From NCBI RefSeq assembly GCF_040459645.1, contig NZ_JARVHQ010000001.1, forward strand, positions 4,340,001 through 4,404,000: DNA of 64,000 nucleotides, given 5' to 3'. The position numbers were made by a program, and so were the translations under genes. Every line of letters starts with the position of its first letter. Position 1 is the stretch's first letter. Source of the DNA: Bacillus cereus group sp. RP43. Its GTDB lineage: Bacteria > Bacillota > Bacilli > Bacillales > Bacillaceae_G. Shown one piece after another: positions 23,610-32,231 of this stretch. The notes under the pieces are model-generated. The model did not search any database and was not told the DNA's origin. It worked only from the letters and a program-made list of their open reading frames with translations.

Positions 23610-24389
23610 TTAAAGCGGATTACATTTCGGTATCTCTAACCCTGAGGATTGTGCTAACTTCAATAAATAGTAACACTCCTCCCTCGCCATATGATCCGCC
23701 ATCCTGGCTGATAATGAACTTAATATTTGCTCAGACAACTCTAATTCTTCTACTTCTCGAAGGAAATGCGAGAATAACTTTAGCTCTAGTGAAACGTCTT
23801 TTGTAAACTTCTTCAGAGCTGGAAAATGTTTCAGTTCTGCCCGTAAATAACCTGTCATTTCAACTGCTTTTAAATAAAATTGTTCAAAATGTTTAGCAAA
23901 CAAATCACTTTTCTCCTTCAATCCTTTTTCCACAACATCTAATCCGCCTGAAATAGAACCAGCATGCCCTGCTGCATCCGTTAACCACGCGAGATGATAG
24001 TGTAGTTCATGAAAAACGGGCGGGACTTCTCCCCTCCCTAAGTATTCTAATACTGTTATATATTCCTCCACTTCATTTACCATATGATTAATAAAAGTCG
24101 GAGTAAAATGAATCACAATTTTACCTTCCAATTGCTTTTGTATAATATTTAATTTAAATGCTCGAATCTCCTCTGCAGCTTGTTCTGCATCTTTTGAAAA
24201 TGCAATAAAATTTACAGTATGAATTTCATTTAAAAAGTTCGTGAATTTTTCTACAAAATAGGTGGCTTTCTGTATATCTTCTTTCTCCTGTGGAGCTAAA
24301 GCATCTAGTAAAAACTGAGCATGATCCCCGAGAACTTTGAGCCAAAATTTATGTTCAAACAGTGCGCTTTCTTCATACATTCTATCCAC
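23610..24389 (-). CDS. DUF2935 protein (hemerythrin-like fold)
   Basis: A 259-residue, all-helical protein with two similar halves rich in His/Glu helices (ESALFEHKFWLKVLGDHAQFLLDAL and HELHYHLAWLTDAAGHAGSI), fitting the DUF2935 metal-binding four-helix-bundle family common in spore formers. The GTG start follows GGGGGGATAGC; an ATG eight codons earlier overlaps the preceding stop but has poor spacing. It follows a VOC-fold gene on the same strand, and the two are probably co-transcribed. The function is unknown; proximity to cotJ suggests a sporulation context. Confidence 0.78.
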   Translation of the reverse strand: MDRMYEESALFEHKFWLKVLGDHAQFLLDALAPQEKEDIQKATYFVEKFTNFLNEIHTVNFIAFSKDAEQAAEEIRAFKLNIIQKQLEGKIVIHFTPTFINHMVNEVEEYITVLEYLGRGEVPPVFHELHYHLAWLTDAAGHAGSISGGLDVVEKGLKEKSDLFAKHFEQFYLKAVEMTGYLRAELKHFPALKKFTKDVSLELKLFSHFLREVEELELSEQILSSLSARMADHMAREECYYLLKLAQSSGLEIPKCNPL

Positions 24390-24409
24390 GCTATCCCCCC
24401 TATGGTTAC

Positions 24410-24775
24410 TCATGCCTCTGATGAAATTTGAAGCTTATAGCAATCTGGATCATAAAGAGTAATTACCACCCCATCCGCATGCTGTTCTTCCGCAAAAGAT
24501 ATTTTGTAAAACTGTAATTTTCTCTTTACTTTTTCCATATCAGAAATTGAAAAGGTTATTAATTCACACGAAGAATTAGCAACCTTCTCTCGCCCTCGTA
24601 AATTCCGATTTACTACAAAACAAATTCTCGTTAAACCAACGTCATACCAAACACCTGTTACATGTAGTTGAGGTCTCTCCTTGCTTGGCCTAAAGCCTAA
24701 AATCCCTTCATAAAAATACAATGTTTCCTTTAAATTTTTTGATTCTAATACGATACATGTTGTAATGCCTTCCAT
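24410..24775 (-). CDS. VOC (glyoxalase/dioxygenase) fold protein
   Basis: A 121-residue protein of the vicinal oxygen chelate superfamily with paired beta-alpha-beta-beta-beta units (TTCIVLESKNLKETLYFYEGILGF .. GVVITLYDPDCYKLQI). The ATG follows AGGGGGAG by 8 nt. The last metal-ligand position in DPDCYKLQI is not the usual Glu-rich motif, so catalytic activity is uncertain. It is followed closely by the DUF2935 gene. The substrate is unknown. Confidence 0.78.
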   Translation of the reverse strand: MEGITTCIVLESKNLKETLYFYEGILGFRPSKERPQLHVTGVWYDVGLTRICFVVNRNLRGREKVANSSCELITFSISDMEKVKRKLQFYKISFAEEQHADGVVITLYDPDCYKLQISSEA

Positions 24776-24812
24776 CCTCAACTCCCCCTGTCTCTATTAG
24801 TTTTTTATATGA

Positions 24813-24843
24813 GTCATAAATGACAATTATGTACGAATACAAT
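24813..24843 (+). promoter_or_regulatory. Possible sigma-E promoter of cotJABC
   Basis: GTCATAAA (24813-24820) and AATACAAT (24836-24843) are separated by 15 bp, resembling sigma-E elements (GnATAn / CATACAnT) with a mismatch in the first -10 base. cotJ is sigma-E dependent in B. subtilis. Confidence 0.4.
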
Positions 24844-24884
24844 ACATAATAATGGATGTTTCATTTATAAAGGAGGGTTGTAAC

Positions 24885-25100
24885 ATGGATAAATTCATGA
24901 AATCCTACATACCTTATCATGGTCCAAACGATCCTTGTCCTCCAATTGGAAAGAAATATTACTCAACTCCCCCCCACTTATATATGGGTTTTCAACCAAC
25001 TAATTTACCCCAATTCACACCAAAGGAAGCTTTAAGAAAAGGGACTTTATGGCCTGCTTTTTATGATTATTATGAAAATCCTTACAAAAAAGGAAGGTGA
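24885..25100 (+). CDS. cotJA: Spore coat protein CotJA
   Basis: A 71-residue, Pro/Tyr-rich coat-associated protein (YIPYHGPNDPCPPIGKKYY, QPTNLPQFTPKEALRKGTLWP). The ATG follows AAAGGAGGG by 7 nt, 11 codons inside the longest frame. It is the first gene of cotJABC and overlaps the possible first GTG of cotJB. CotJA is needed for CotJC incorporation into the inner coat in B. subtilis. Confidence 0.9.
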   Translation: MDKFMKSYIPYHGPNDPCPPIGKKYYSTPPHLYMGFQPTNLPQFTPKEALRKGTLWPAFYDYYENPYKKGR

Positions 25101-25108
25101 ATAAAAAC

Positions 25109-25372
25109 GTGACACAAACATTGCCTGATGAATATTACAAATGGATTGAAGAACTGCAAGAATTAGACTTTGTATTAGTTGAACTTACTCTCTATTTAGA
25201 TACGCATCCCGACGATACTGCAGCTATAAATCAATTCAACGATTTTTCTTATAAACGAAGAGTATTAAAACAAAAAATTGAAGAAAGATACGGACCACTT
25301 CAGCAGTTTGGAAACAGTTATTCTAACGCCCCATGGGAATGGAGCAAAGGACCGTGGCCATGGCAAATATAA
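25109..25372 (+). CDS. cotJB: Spore coat protein CotJB
   Basis: An 87-residue protein with a helical N-terminal part (YYKWIEELQELDFVLVELTLYL) and a Trp/Pro-rich end (NAPWEWSKGPWPWQI). The GTG at 25109 is preferred over one at 25097 because AAGGAAGG then has normal spacing. It is the middle gene of the coat operon, 12 bp before cotJC. Confidence 0.9.
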   Translation: MTQTLPDEYYKWIEELQELDFVLVELTLYLDTHPDDTAAINQFNDFSYKRRVLKQKIEERYGPLQQFGNSYSNAPWEWSKGPWPWQI

Positions 25373-25384
25373 AGGAGAGAAACT

Positions 25385-25954
25385 ATGTGGATTTATGAAA
25401 AAAAATTACAATATCCTGTTAAAGTGAGTACTTGTAATCCAGCACTCGCAAAATTATTAGTTGAACAGTACGGTGGTGCGGACGGTGAATTAGCCGCTGC
25501 TCTTCGCTACTTAAATCAACGTTATACAATTCCTGATAAAGTCGTTGGCTTACTAACCGATATTGGTACAGAAGAGTTCGCACATTTAGAAATGATTGCT
25601 ACAATGATTTATAAATTAACAAAAGATGCAACACCTGAACAAATGAAAGCTGCCGGATTAGACGCGCATTATGCGAATCATGACAGCGCCTTGTTTTACC
25701 ATAATGCAGGTGGTGTTCCTTTTACTGCCACTTACATTCAAGCGAAAGGAGATCCTATCGCAGATTTATACGAGGATATTGCAGCTGAAGAAAAAGCACG
25801 AGCGACTTATCAATGGCTAATTGATTTATCAGACGATCCCGATATAAATGATAGCTTACGCTTTTTACGCGAACGAGAAATCGTCCATTCTCAACGTTTC
25901 CGAGAAGCTGTAGAAATTTTAAAAGAAGAACGTGATAGGCAAATTTATTTTTAA
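25385..25954 (+). CDS. cotJC: Spore coat protein CotJC (Mn-catalase family)
   Basis: A 189-residue member of the manganese catalase family. Metal-ligand segments ELAAALRYLNQRY, GTEEFAHLEMIATMIY and AAEEKARATYQWL are present, plus EREIVHSQRFREA. It lies in the inner spore coat and may decompose peroxide. AAAGGAGAG precedes the ATG. It is the last gene of the operon, followed by a terminator. Confidence 0.92.
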   Translation: MWIYEKKLQYPVKVSTCNPALAKLLVEQYGGADGELAAALRYLNQRYTIPDKVVGLLTDIGTEEFAHLEMIATMIYKLTKDATPEQMKAAGLDAHYANHDSALFYHNAGGVPFTATYIQAKGDPIADLYEDIAAEEKARATYQWLIDLSDDPDINDSLRFLREREIVHSQRFREAVEILKEERDRQIYF

Positions 25955-25987
25955 CACACGTATCCTAGCGATATGTGTTTTTTTACG
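25954..25987 (+). terminator. Terminator of cotJABC
   Basis: The stem ACACACGTAT/ATATGTGT (imperfect) is followed by seven T. Confidence 0.7.
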
Positions 25988-26174
25988 TTAAAAGTGAATT
26001 TCTTCCTGCATTAACATATAAATAGTATATTTATTCAATTTTACGCATTATTTTAAAATATTTTTAAAATTCCCTCTTGCTTTCTAGTCATCAGACCTTT
26101 AAAATAATAACAGTTAATCGACAAATTATTTGAATTTTCGACAAAAAAACGCTCATTAGGAGGCTTTTCTTTAT

Positions 26175-27491
26175 ATGCGTACAACTTTAAAACCAGCGCA
26201 AATACTTTCGATTAGTTTATTACTATTCGCAGTTTTCTTCGGTGCTGGTAATATGATTTTCCCGCCTCTTCTCGGTCTTTCTTCCGGAGAAAATATGTGG
26301 GTTTCCATTACAGGATTTATTATTACAGATGTCGGTTTATCTTTACTAGCTATCATCGCTGTTGCCCTTGCTGGTGGTAGTTTTAATACTTTAGCGAGCC
26401 GTGTTCACCCAAAATTCGCAGCAGTATTCGCTATCATTATTTATCTTTCAATCGGCCCACTATTTGTTATTCCACGAACTGGAACTGTGTCTTACGAAAT
26501 TGGAATCGCACCACTCTTCCCGGACCAATGGTATTCTATGTTAGTCTTTAGTGCTATTTTCTTTACAGTCGTCTACTTCTTATCATTAAATCCATCCAAA
26601 TTAGTAGATCATATCGGAAAAATATTAACGCCAATTTTACTTGGAATTATTGCAATTATGGCAACAAAAGCAATTCTTTCACCAGGATCATTCGCAGAAC
26701 CTATCGGTGACTATAAAGAAATTCCATTTTTCAAAGGATTTCTCGAAGGCTTTTTAACATTAGATGCAATCGGAGCTCTCGTATTATCAACAATTGTTGT
26801 AAATGCAATTCGTCAAAACGGTATACACGATAAGAAATCCATTGCAAAATATACAATTATTTGCGGAAGCATTGCTGCCCTTTTCTTAACAATTGTTTAT
26901 TTCTTACTCGGTTATATTGGCGCTTCAAACGGAAACTTAGGACAATTCGAAAATGGCGGTCAGCTATTAGCAACTGTTATGTATCAATTCTTTGGGACAA
27001 GCGGTAATGTTTTATTAAGTATCGCAATTATCTTTGCTTGTTTAACGACTGCAATCGGTGTTGTAAGTGCATTCGCCAACTATTTCACAACAGTACTAAC
27101 AAATATTTCATATAAGAAGCTTGTACTATACGTTTGTATCTTTAGCTTCGTTATTTCAAACTTAGGATTAAGTTTATTAATCAAAATTACATTACCCGTA
27201 TTAATCATTTTGTACCCAATTACAATCATTTTAATTTTCGTATCATTTATCGATAAATATACGAAACGTAAACCTTCTGTCTATATCGGAGCGATGATTG
27301 CAGCATTCATTATTAGCTGTATTCATGCACTTGATAATGTGGGAATGATACCAAGTTTTATCGCTAATATCGTACACACAATTCCTTTTTATAACTTAGG
27401 AATCGGCTGGATCGTTCCAGCAATAATTGGTGGTATAATCGGATACTTTATTCCTCAAACAGCAGCTGAAGGTGAAGTTTCTACAAAATAA
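26175..27491 (+). CDS. brnQ: Branched-chain amino acid transporter BrnQ
   Basis: A 438-residue, 12-helix LIVCS-family carrier. The first helix begins SLLLFAVFFGAGNMIFPPLLG, the signature of BrnQ, and GNVLLSIAIIFACLTTAIGVVSAFANYF is characteristic. It imports Leu, Ile and Val with Na+ or H+. An AGGAGG site precedes the ATG. The 220-bp upstream region is AT-rich; a CodY-like element was considered but is too weak. Several brnQ paralogues occur in this group, so the number suffix is left off. Confidence 0.9.
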   Translation: MRTTLKPAQILSISLLLFAVFFGAGNMIFPPLLGLSSGENMWVSITGFIITDVGLSLLAIIAVALAGGSFNTLASRVHPKFAAVFAIIIYLSIGPLFVIPRTGTVSYEIGIAPLFPDQWYSMLVFSAIFFTVVYFLSLNPSKLVDHIGKILTPILLGIIAIMATKAILSPGSFAEPIGDYKEIPFFKGFLEGFLTLDAIGALVLSTIVVNAIRQNGIHDKKSIAKYTIICGSIAALFLTIVYFLLGYIGASNGNLGQFENGGQLLATVMYQFFGTSGNVLLSIAIIFACLTTAIGVVSAFANYFTTVLTNISYKKLVLYVCIFSFVISNLGLSLLIKITLPVLIILYPITIILIFVSFIDKYTKRKPSVYIGAMIAAFIISCIHALDNVGMIPSFIANIVHTIPFYNLGIGWIVPAIIGGIIGYFIPQTAAEGEVSTK

Positions 27492-27532
27492 AGAAGAAGT
27501 AAGCATTGATTATGCTTGCTTCTTCTTTATTT
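27490..27532. terminator. Terminator between brnQ and permease genes
   Basis: The stem AAAGAAGAAGTAAGCA/TGCTTGCTTCTTCTTT has one mismatch and a 7-nt loop. It lies between convergent genes. Confidence 0.8.
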
Positions 27533-28537
27533 TCAAATCGTATGTTTAAAAGTAAATAATTCTTCTTTTGACTGCACAGCAGGTTGTTCCTTTTCTACAT
27601 CTGTCTTCTTTATCACTCCGCCTAACCTTACTTTCATCATCGCTTCTTCTATGCTTTTTACAATCATATTTCCTGAAAAAATAGTAAGTCCGAAAAATGT
27701 AATTGGGACGAGAGGAATCCATGGATGCACTGTTAAAGATCTAAAGTATACTCCAATTAAACCTGACCATTCATGCGTGTAAGAGTCTATTTCTTCTACC
27801 GGTCCTAAAAACTTAACAGTTCCGCCAAAGAATACTTCCAGTAACCCTAAGTGGAGTAAAATAGTAAGAGTCTGCGTAAATTGCTGAAGAAATACAAGTA
27901 TAAACGTCATATAGAGATGCGGAAAAAGATGCTTTATAACAATGTGTCTTCTTGATCCACCTAATATACACGCAGCCTCAATGAATTCTTCGGTTCTCAA
28001 TTTACGAACTTCCTTCGCAACATACAGTGCAATAACTGGCATCACAAGCATTACAAGTAATACAACTTGAAACGAAGCCCTTTCAAAAAAAGTTGTTGTT
28101 TCCTCTCCACTTCCAAAGGTATTCACAGATTGGAGAAAGAAATACGCAATCATAACTGTTGGAATAACTGTAAAACTATCAAAAAAAGCCTCAATTTTTG
28201 AAAACCCTCTTTTTATGTACGTTCCGAGTACAACACCAAAAAATACACCTATTACCATTCTAAGTGCCGCAATTAAAATAGATATACCAATCGTCCACTT
28301 CGCGCCTTCAATGACTAAATGTAACAGGTCATATCCTTTCCGGTCTGTCCCGAGTAAAAATTGTAATGAAGGTGAAAACGGTGGTACTTCTGGATTTCCA
28401 GCCGCGTCATATTGCAGTGTAACTTGTCTAATGTGCCCACCATTCCATATCGTATTTCCGATGCTCAAAAGAACTAATATGAGAAGAAACCCAATGCTTA
28501 TCCAAAATCTTTTATCGCGTTTTATATACGTCCACAT
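27533..28537 (-). CDS. ABC transporter permease, OppC-like
   Basis: A 334-residue binding-protein-dependent permease with an N-terminal helix, a periplasmic-side loop (PEVPPFSPSLQFLLGTDRKGYDLL, the OppC/DppC 'GTDxxGxD' element), then five helices. The EAA-like loop reads EFIEAACILGGSRRHIVIKHLFPHL. It starts 1 bp after the OppB-like gene. No ATPase or substrate-binding protein gene is adjacent, so it is an orphan heterodimeric permease whose partners are elsewhere or shared. Confidence 0.82.
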   Translation of the reverse strand: MWTYIKRDKRFWISIGFLLILVLLSIGNTIWNGGHIRQVTLQYDAAGNPEVPPFSPSLQFLLGTDRKGYDLLHLVIEGAKWTIGISILIAALRMVIGVFFGVVLGTYIKRGFSKIEAFFDSFTVIPTVMIAYFFLQSVNTFGSGEETTTFFERASFQVVLLVMLVMPVIALYVAKEVRKLRTEEFIEAACILGGSRRHIVIKHLFPHLYMTFILVFLQQFTQTLTILLHLGLLEVFFGGTVKFLGPVEEIDSYTHEWSGLIGVYFRSLTVHPWIPLVPITFFGLTIFSGNMIVKSIEEAMMKVRLGGVIKKTDVEKEQPAVQSKEELFTFKHTI

Positions 28538-28538
28538 A

Positions 28539-29405
28539 TTATAATCTCTCCTTCATCGCAGCTGGAATGAGATAATGAAACAATTTGAATAAAATAAAAA
28601 TCGGAATATAAATAAGCAGTACACTAACGATGAAAACCTCAACCCTAATACCCTCATAAGATTTCAAAAACATAAAAATACCACCCGTATTAAAAATCCA
28701 TTCTATAATATATAAATTGGATAACATAAAAAAGATATTCGTTTTCGCAAAGAAAAGTGTACTAAGTAACACATTTCGTAAAATATGACGATTTAAAATA
28801 TGAAAGCGATTCAGTCCTTTCGCCTTAGCAAATAGTACATAATCTTTTTCTAACTCATTTTCAAAACGAAGCACTAACATTTTTACAAACATAATCGTAG
28901 TCGGTATAGTCAAACAAAATATTGGCAATCCTCTAATCGACTCGCCTCCGATTGACGCAATTTGAAAAGGTAAAAAACCTGTTTGTTTAAAAAACCATAT
29001 AACTAAAATTTGTGAGCCTAAAATAAGAAGAATGTCTGGAATGGATTCTAGGAAGATGAGAAATGATTTAATTCGATGTTGTATACGCGGTGAACTACTC
29101 ATAATCACATAAACAATACAAAATGCTACAAATAATGAAATAAAAAAAGCAGCTAAAAAAATAACAATCGTTTCTTTATAATGGATGAACAACTGCGGAA
29201 ATAAAAATTTATCTCTCATATATTGCAAATTGGAGATATCCATTAAGTTCACAAACACTTCTTTTAAACTCTTTATGTACTTTGATGCATTCAGCTCAAA
29301 CCCATAAAATAATTTCGGCAGTGCCCCTAAACAAATAATACCCAAAATCGAAATAATAAATTGAATCGTCACTTCCATCCCATTCAGAAAAACTTTTTTG
29401 ACCAC
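28539..29405 (-). CDS. ABC transporter permease, OppB-like
   Basis: A 288-residue partner permease with about six helices. The EAA loop is DYVLFAKAKGLNRFHILNRHILRNV. GTG is chosen as start because GAAGGG lies 6 nt upstream; 29 earlier in-frame codons have no ribosome site. The family signature is weaker than in true OppB, and the conserved N-terminal periplasmic segment is altered. Together with the following OppC-like gene it would form the membrane channel of a peptide or nickel-type importer. Confidence 0.78.
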   Translation of the reverse strand: MVKKVFLNGMEVTIQFIISILGIICLGALPKLFYGFELNASKYIKSLKEVFVNLMDISNLQYMRDKFLFPQLFIHYKETIVIFLAAFFISLFVAFCIVYVIMSSSPRIQHRIKSFLIFLESIPDILLILGSQILVIWFFKQTGFLPFQIASIGGESIRGLPIFCLTIPTTIMFVKMLVLRFENELEKDYVLFAKAKGLNRFHILNRHILRNVLLSTLFFAKTNIFFMLSNLYIIEWIFNTGGIFMFLKSYEGIRVEVFIVSVLLIYIPIFILFKLFHYLIPAAMKERL

Positions 29406-29482
29406 GTTTTCCCTTCTCTCTATATATAATTTACCCTCTAATTTTATTCTTAATTTTCTGAATTGTAAATATTTATAAAACA

Positions 29483-29514
29483 AAAAAATCACTAGGTTAT
29501 GATCCTAGTGATTC
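29483..29514 (-). terminator. Terminator overlapping the YwaF-like gene end
   Basis: On the minus strand, AATCACTAGG and CCTAGTGATT have a 6-nt loop followed by TTTTTT. The 5' arm contains the last codons of the gene. Confidence 0.8.
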
Positions 29515-30231
29515 TTTATGCGCATGCCCTTCTCTTTTCGCAAACGGCATATACAAAATAAAACATCCCATAAGCGCTGCAATTTCTAATGAAATAATAT
29601 AGTAAGGATGCGGCCCTAACATATCGAGTAATGAAGCTGTTTCTGGCTTATGAGCTAAAAACATATAATTACCACCCGTTTTGTAATTCACAAACGAAAC
29701 GATAGGAATTAAAATGTTTAAAAATATCATCGTGCGCTTAATAGATTGTAATGTTGGACGATATCCTTCCACCCAAGTCATAAAGAGCGGTGCCCAAATG
29801 AGCAATATATGTGCGATAAAAAACTCAATGAAACGAAAATGCGGAAAAGCATATTGCACGTTTGGCGTTAAAATGGCTTGTGACGCACCAATAATTCCTG
29901 TAAAAAACACAATCTCATATATTCGATAACTTTTCGTTACAATCATAATCGACGCTAACAACAAACTTATCGTACATAACTCAAATGGTAATGAAGTGCC
30001 TAGCTCAAAAATACCCACTTCCCATTCCCACATATGAAGCCCAATCTCACTCCCTATAAATAGAAATGCAATCGCATATCGAACCGTTATATTCCACTCA
30101 CTTTGACGTAATACATCTTGGTATTGATACAGAAAAACTATCCCCACCAACATAATAAATAATATAATGGCATGTTGTCTTGAGTATGGAATAAATGGTT
30201 TTGATGGATATGCACTAAAATAAGCTTCCAT
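29497..30231 (-). CDS. YwaF/TIGR02206-family membrane protein
   Basis: A 244-residue integral membrane protein with seven predicted helices. The conserved features of the TIGR02206 group are present: LPFELCTISLLLASIMI, PNVQYAFPHFRFIEFFIAHILLIW, and GGNYMFLAHKPETASLLDMLGPHPYY. No function is established for the family. GGAGGAAGGAAG precedes the ATG. It has its own terminator and is separate from the permease pair downstream. Confidence 0.82.
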   Translation of the reverse strand: MEAYFSAYPSKPFIPYSRQHAIILFIMLVGIVFLYQYQDVLRQSEWNITVRYAIAFLFIGSEIGLHMWEWEVGIFELGTSLPFELCTISLLLASIMIVTKSYRIYEIVFFTGIIGASQAILTPNVQYAFPHFRFIEFFIAHILLIWAPLFMTWVEGYRPTLQSIKRTMIFLNILIPIVSFVNYKTGGNYMFLAHKPETASLLDMLGPHPYYIISLEIAALMGCFILYMPFAKREGHAHKESLGS

Positions 30232-30349
30232 CTTCCTTCCTCCTCTCCTTCATACAATATTATTGTAAGAAAGAAACAACGAGTCAATTCATTTGCTTAA
30301 AGTATAAGTTTCACTAGTACAAACTCAAAATTACATTTACATATCCATA

Positions 30350-30377
30350 CCTTACAAAACTGTAAGGTTATTGTAAG
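30350..30377 (+). promoter_or_regulatory. Regulator-binding repeats upstream of efflux operon
   Basis: An inverted repeat CCTTACA..TGTAAGG (30350-30367) with a further direct TGTAAG 11 bp downstream (30372-30377). The 11-bp period is typical of OmpR-type response-regulator sites. No regulator gene is adjacent. Confidence 0.35.
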
Positions 30378-30454
30378 CTAAAACGATTTGTCATATTCTT
30401 CACCTCTTCTATACTTAATGTAGATACTAAAACGAACGAAAAGGTGATAAATAG

Positions 30455-31558
30455 ATGAAGAAGAAAAATAAAGTGTTAATTACTAGTGTAGTAGCAATCG
30501 GAATTGCAGCTGGATCATATTTTGCTTTTGCTGGCGGTAGTTCAGAAGTAGCAATGGCATATGGCGGTTATAAAGTTACCGAAAAACAAATTGAAAATGC
30601 ACAAAAATTTGGCGGCGAAGTTATTCCAAATGGAATTGAAACAATTTCATTCGATCCAACAAAAGGTACGTATGAATTAGCTGTTAAAAAAGGTGATGAA
30701 GTGAAAAAAGGTCAGCTTCTATTTAAATATAATGACCCTACTGCTAAACAAGGTGTAACGGAAGCAGAAATGCAAAAGAAAATCGCACAAAAAGAAGTGA
30801 CATTGTATCAAAAACAAATTGATGCAGCGAAGCAAAAATTACAAAAAGATAAAAATGCAGGCCTTCCTCAAGAAGCATTAAAAGCATCAGAAATTGAAGT
30901 GCAACAATTAGAATCTCAACTTGAAATGAAAAAATTTGAAGTAGAAAAAGCTGATGAAATGATTAAAGCAGCAAAAGAAAAGTTAAACACACTTTCTGTA
31001 ACGAGTCCTACTGATGGCGTAATTGATGACATCGTGAAAACTGCTGATGAGAAAACAGGTATGAGCGGCATTACACTTCGTCACGCTGGTCCATTTAAAG
31101 TAAAAGGTCAACTTTCTGAATATGAGCTTGCTAGTATGAAAGTTGGGCAAGAAGTAACTGTTTCATCAAAAACTGTCGCTGGTAAGACTTGGACAGGAAA
31201 AGTAACAGAAATCGGCTCTACACCATTAAAGAGCATGGACGAAAATAAAACTGTTTCTAATTATCAATTCACTGTCACATTAGATAATAGTGAAGAACTA
31301 CAAAACGGCTTCCACGTATACGTAACAAGTAAATCTGGCGAAGCCACTGGTACAATCGTTCCAAAAAGCAGCATCGTGAAAAAAGGTGACAAAAATGTTG
31401 TCTTCGTTGTAAAAGATGGAAAAGCGAAAGAACAAGCTGTTACTGTTGAGTTCGAGACAGATAGCGAAGCAAAAGTTTCTGGAGTGAAAAAAGGAGAGCA
31501 AATTATCTCTAAACCTGAAAAAGACTTAAAAGATGGTATGGAGGTTGTCGTTGAATGA
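30455..31558 (+). CDS. MacA/YknX-like membrane fusion protein
   Basis: A 367-residue HlyD/RND-type adaptor. An N-terminal membrane anchor (~5-28) is followed by a biotinyl-lipoyl half (VKKGDEVKKGQLLFKYND), a long coiled-coil hairpin (~100-185), the second lipoyl half (VTSPTDGVIDDIV) and beta-barrel domains. It would bridge the MacB-type ABC exporter to the cell wall space, as YknX does in B. subtilis toxic-peptide defence. The stop overlaps the ATPase gene's start by 4 bp. Confidence 0.87.
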   Translation: MKKKNKVLITSVVAIGIAAGSYFAFAGGSSEVAMAYGGYKVTEKQIENAQKFGGEVIPNGIETISFDPTKGTYELAVKKGDEVKKGQLLFKYNDPTAKQGVTEAEMQKKIAQKEVTLYQKQIDAAKQKLQKDKNAGLPQEALKASEIEVQQLESQLEMKKFEVEKADEMIKAAKEKLNTLSVTSPTDGVIDDIVKTADEKTGMSGITLRHAGPFKVKGQLSEYELASMKVGQEVTVSSKTVAGKTWTGKVTEIGSTPLKSMDENKTVSNYQFTVTLDNSEELQNGFHVYVTSKSGEATGTIVPKSSIVKKGDKNVVFVVKDGKAKEQAVTVEFETDSEAKVSGVKKGEQIISKPEKDLKDGMEVVVE

Positions 31559-32229
31559 TTAACTTAAAAAGCATCACGAAATCCTTCCAAAACGGTGCAG
31601 AATCCGTTCAAATATTACACGGAATTGACGTAACACTGAACCAAGGAGAATTCACTTCTATTATGGGACCATCTGGTTCTGGTAAATCAACATTAATGAA
31701 CATTATCGGTTGCTTAGATAAACCAACGACAGGTACGTACGAACTAGCTGGTCAAAACATTTCAAACATGTCTGAGACAGAACTTGCACACGTTCGTAAT
31801 AAAGAGATCGGGTTCATATTCCAAAACTTCATGTTATTACCGAGACTTACAGCACTTCAAAATGTAGAGCTACCTCTTATTTACGCTGGAGTCGATAAAA
31901 AAGAAAGACGCGAACGCTCATTAGCTGCTTTAACAAAAGTAGGTTTAGCTGATCGTGCTACTCACTTACCAAACGAATTGTCAGGTGGACAAAAGCAGCG
32001 TGTTGCCGTTGCCCGTGCAATCGTAAATAACCCGAAATTCATTTTAGCCGATGAACCAACGGGTGCACTTGATACGAAAACAAGTACACAAATTATGGAC
32101 CTCTTTTACGAATTAAACAAACAAGGCTCAACAATCATTATGATTACCCATGACCGTGAAATCGGGGAAGCTGCAGCACGTCAAATTGTAATTCGTGACG
32201 GAAATATCGTCCAAGATTGGAGAGGTTAA
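31555..32229 (+). CDS. MacB/YknY-like ABC ATPase
   Basis: A 224-residue ABC ATPase. Walker A is GPSGSGKST, the signature LSGGQKQRVAVARA, Walker B FILADEPTGALD and the switch His is in MITHD. It belongs to the LolD/MacB/YknY group that powers mechanotransmission exporters. It is translationally coupled to the adaptor (ATGA overlap) and followed within 2 bp by the permease start. Confidence 0.92.
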   Translation: MINLKSITKSFQNGAESVQILHGIDVTLNQGEFTSIMGPSGSGKSTLMNIIGCLDKPTTGTYELAGQNISNMSETELAHVRNKEIGFIFQNFMLLPRLTALQNVELPLIYAGVDKKERRERSLAALTKVGLADRATHLPNELSGGQKQRVAVARAIVNNPKFILADEPTGALDTKTSTQIMDLFYELNKQGSTIIMITHDREIGEAAARQIVIRDGNIVQDWRG

Positions 32230-32231
32230 TT

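Noticed and set aside
26100..26174. CodY-like box (AATTTTCGACAAAAA) before brnQ
   Set aside because: Five mismatches to the 15-bp consensus in an AT-rich region; not better than chance.
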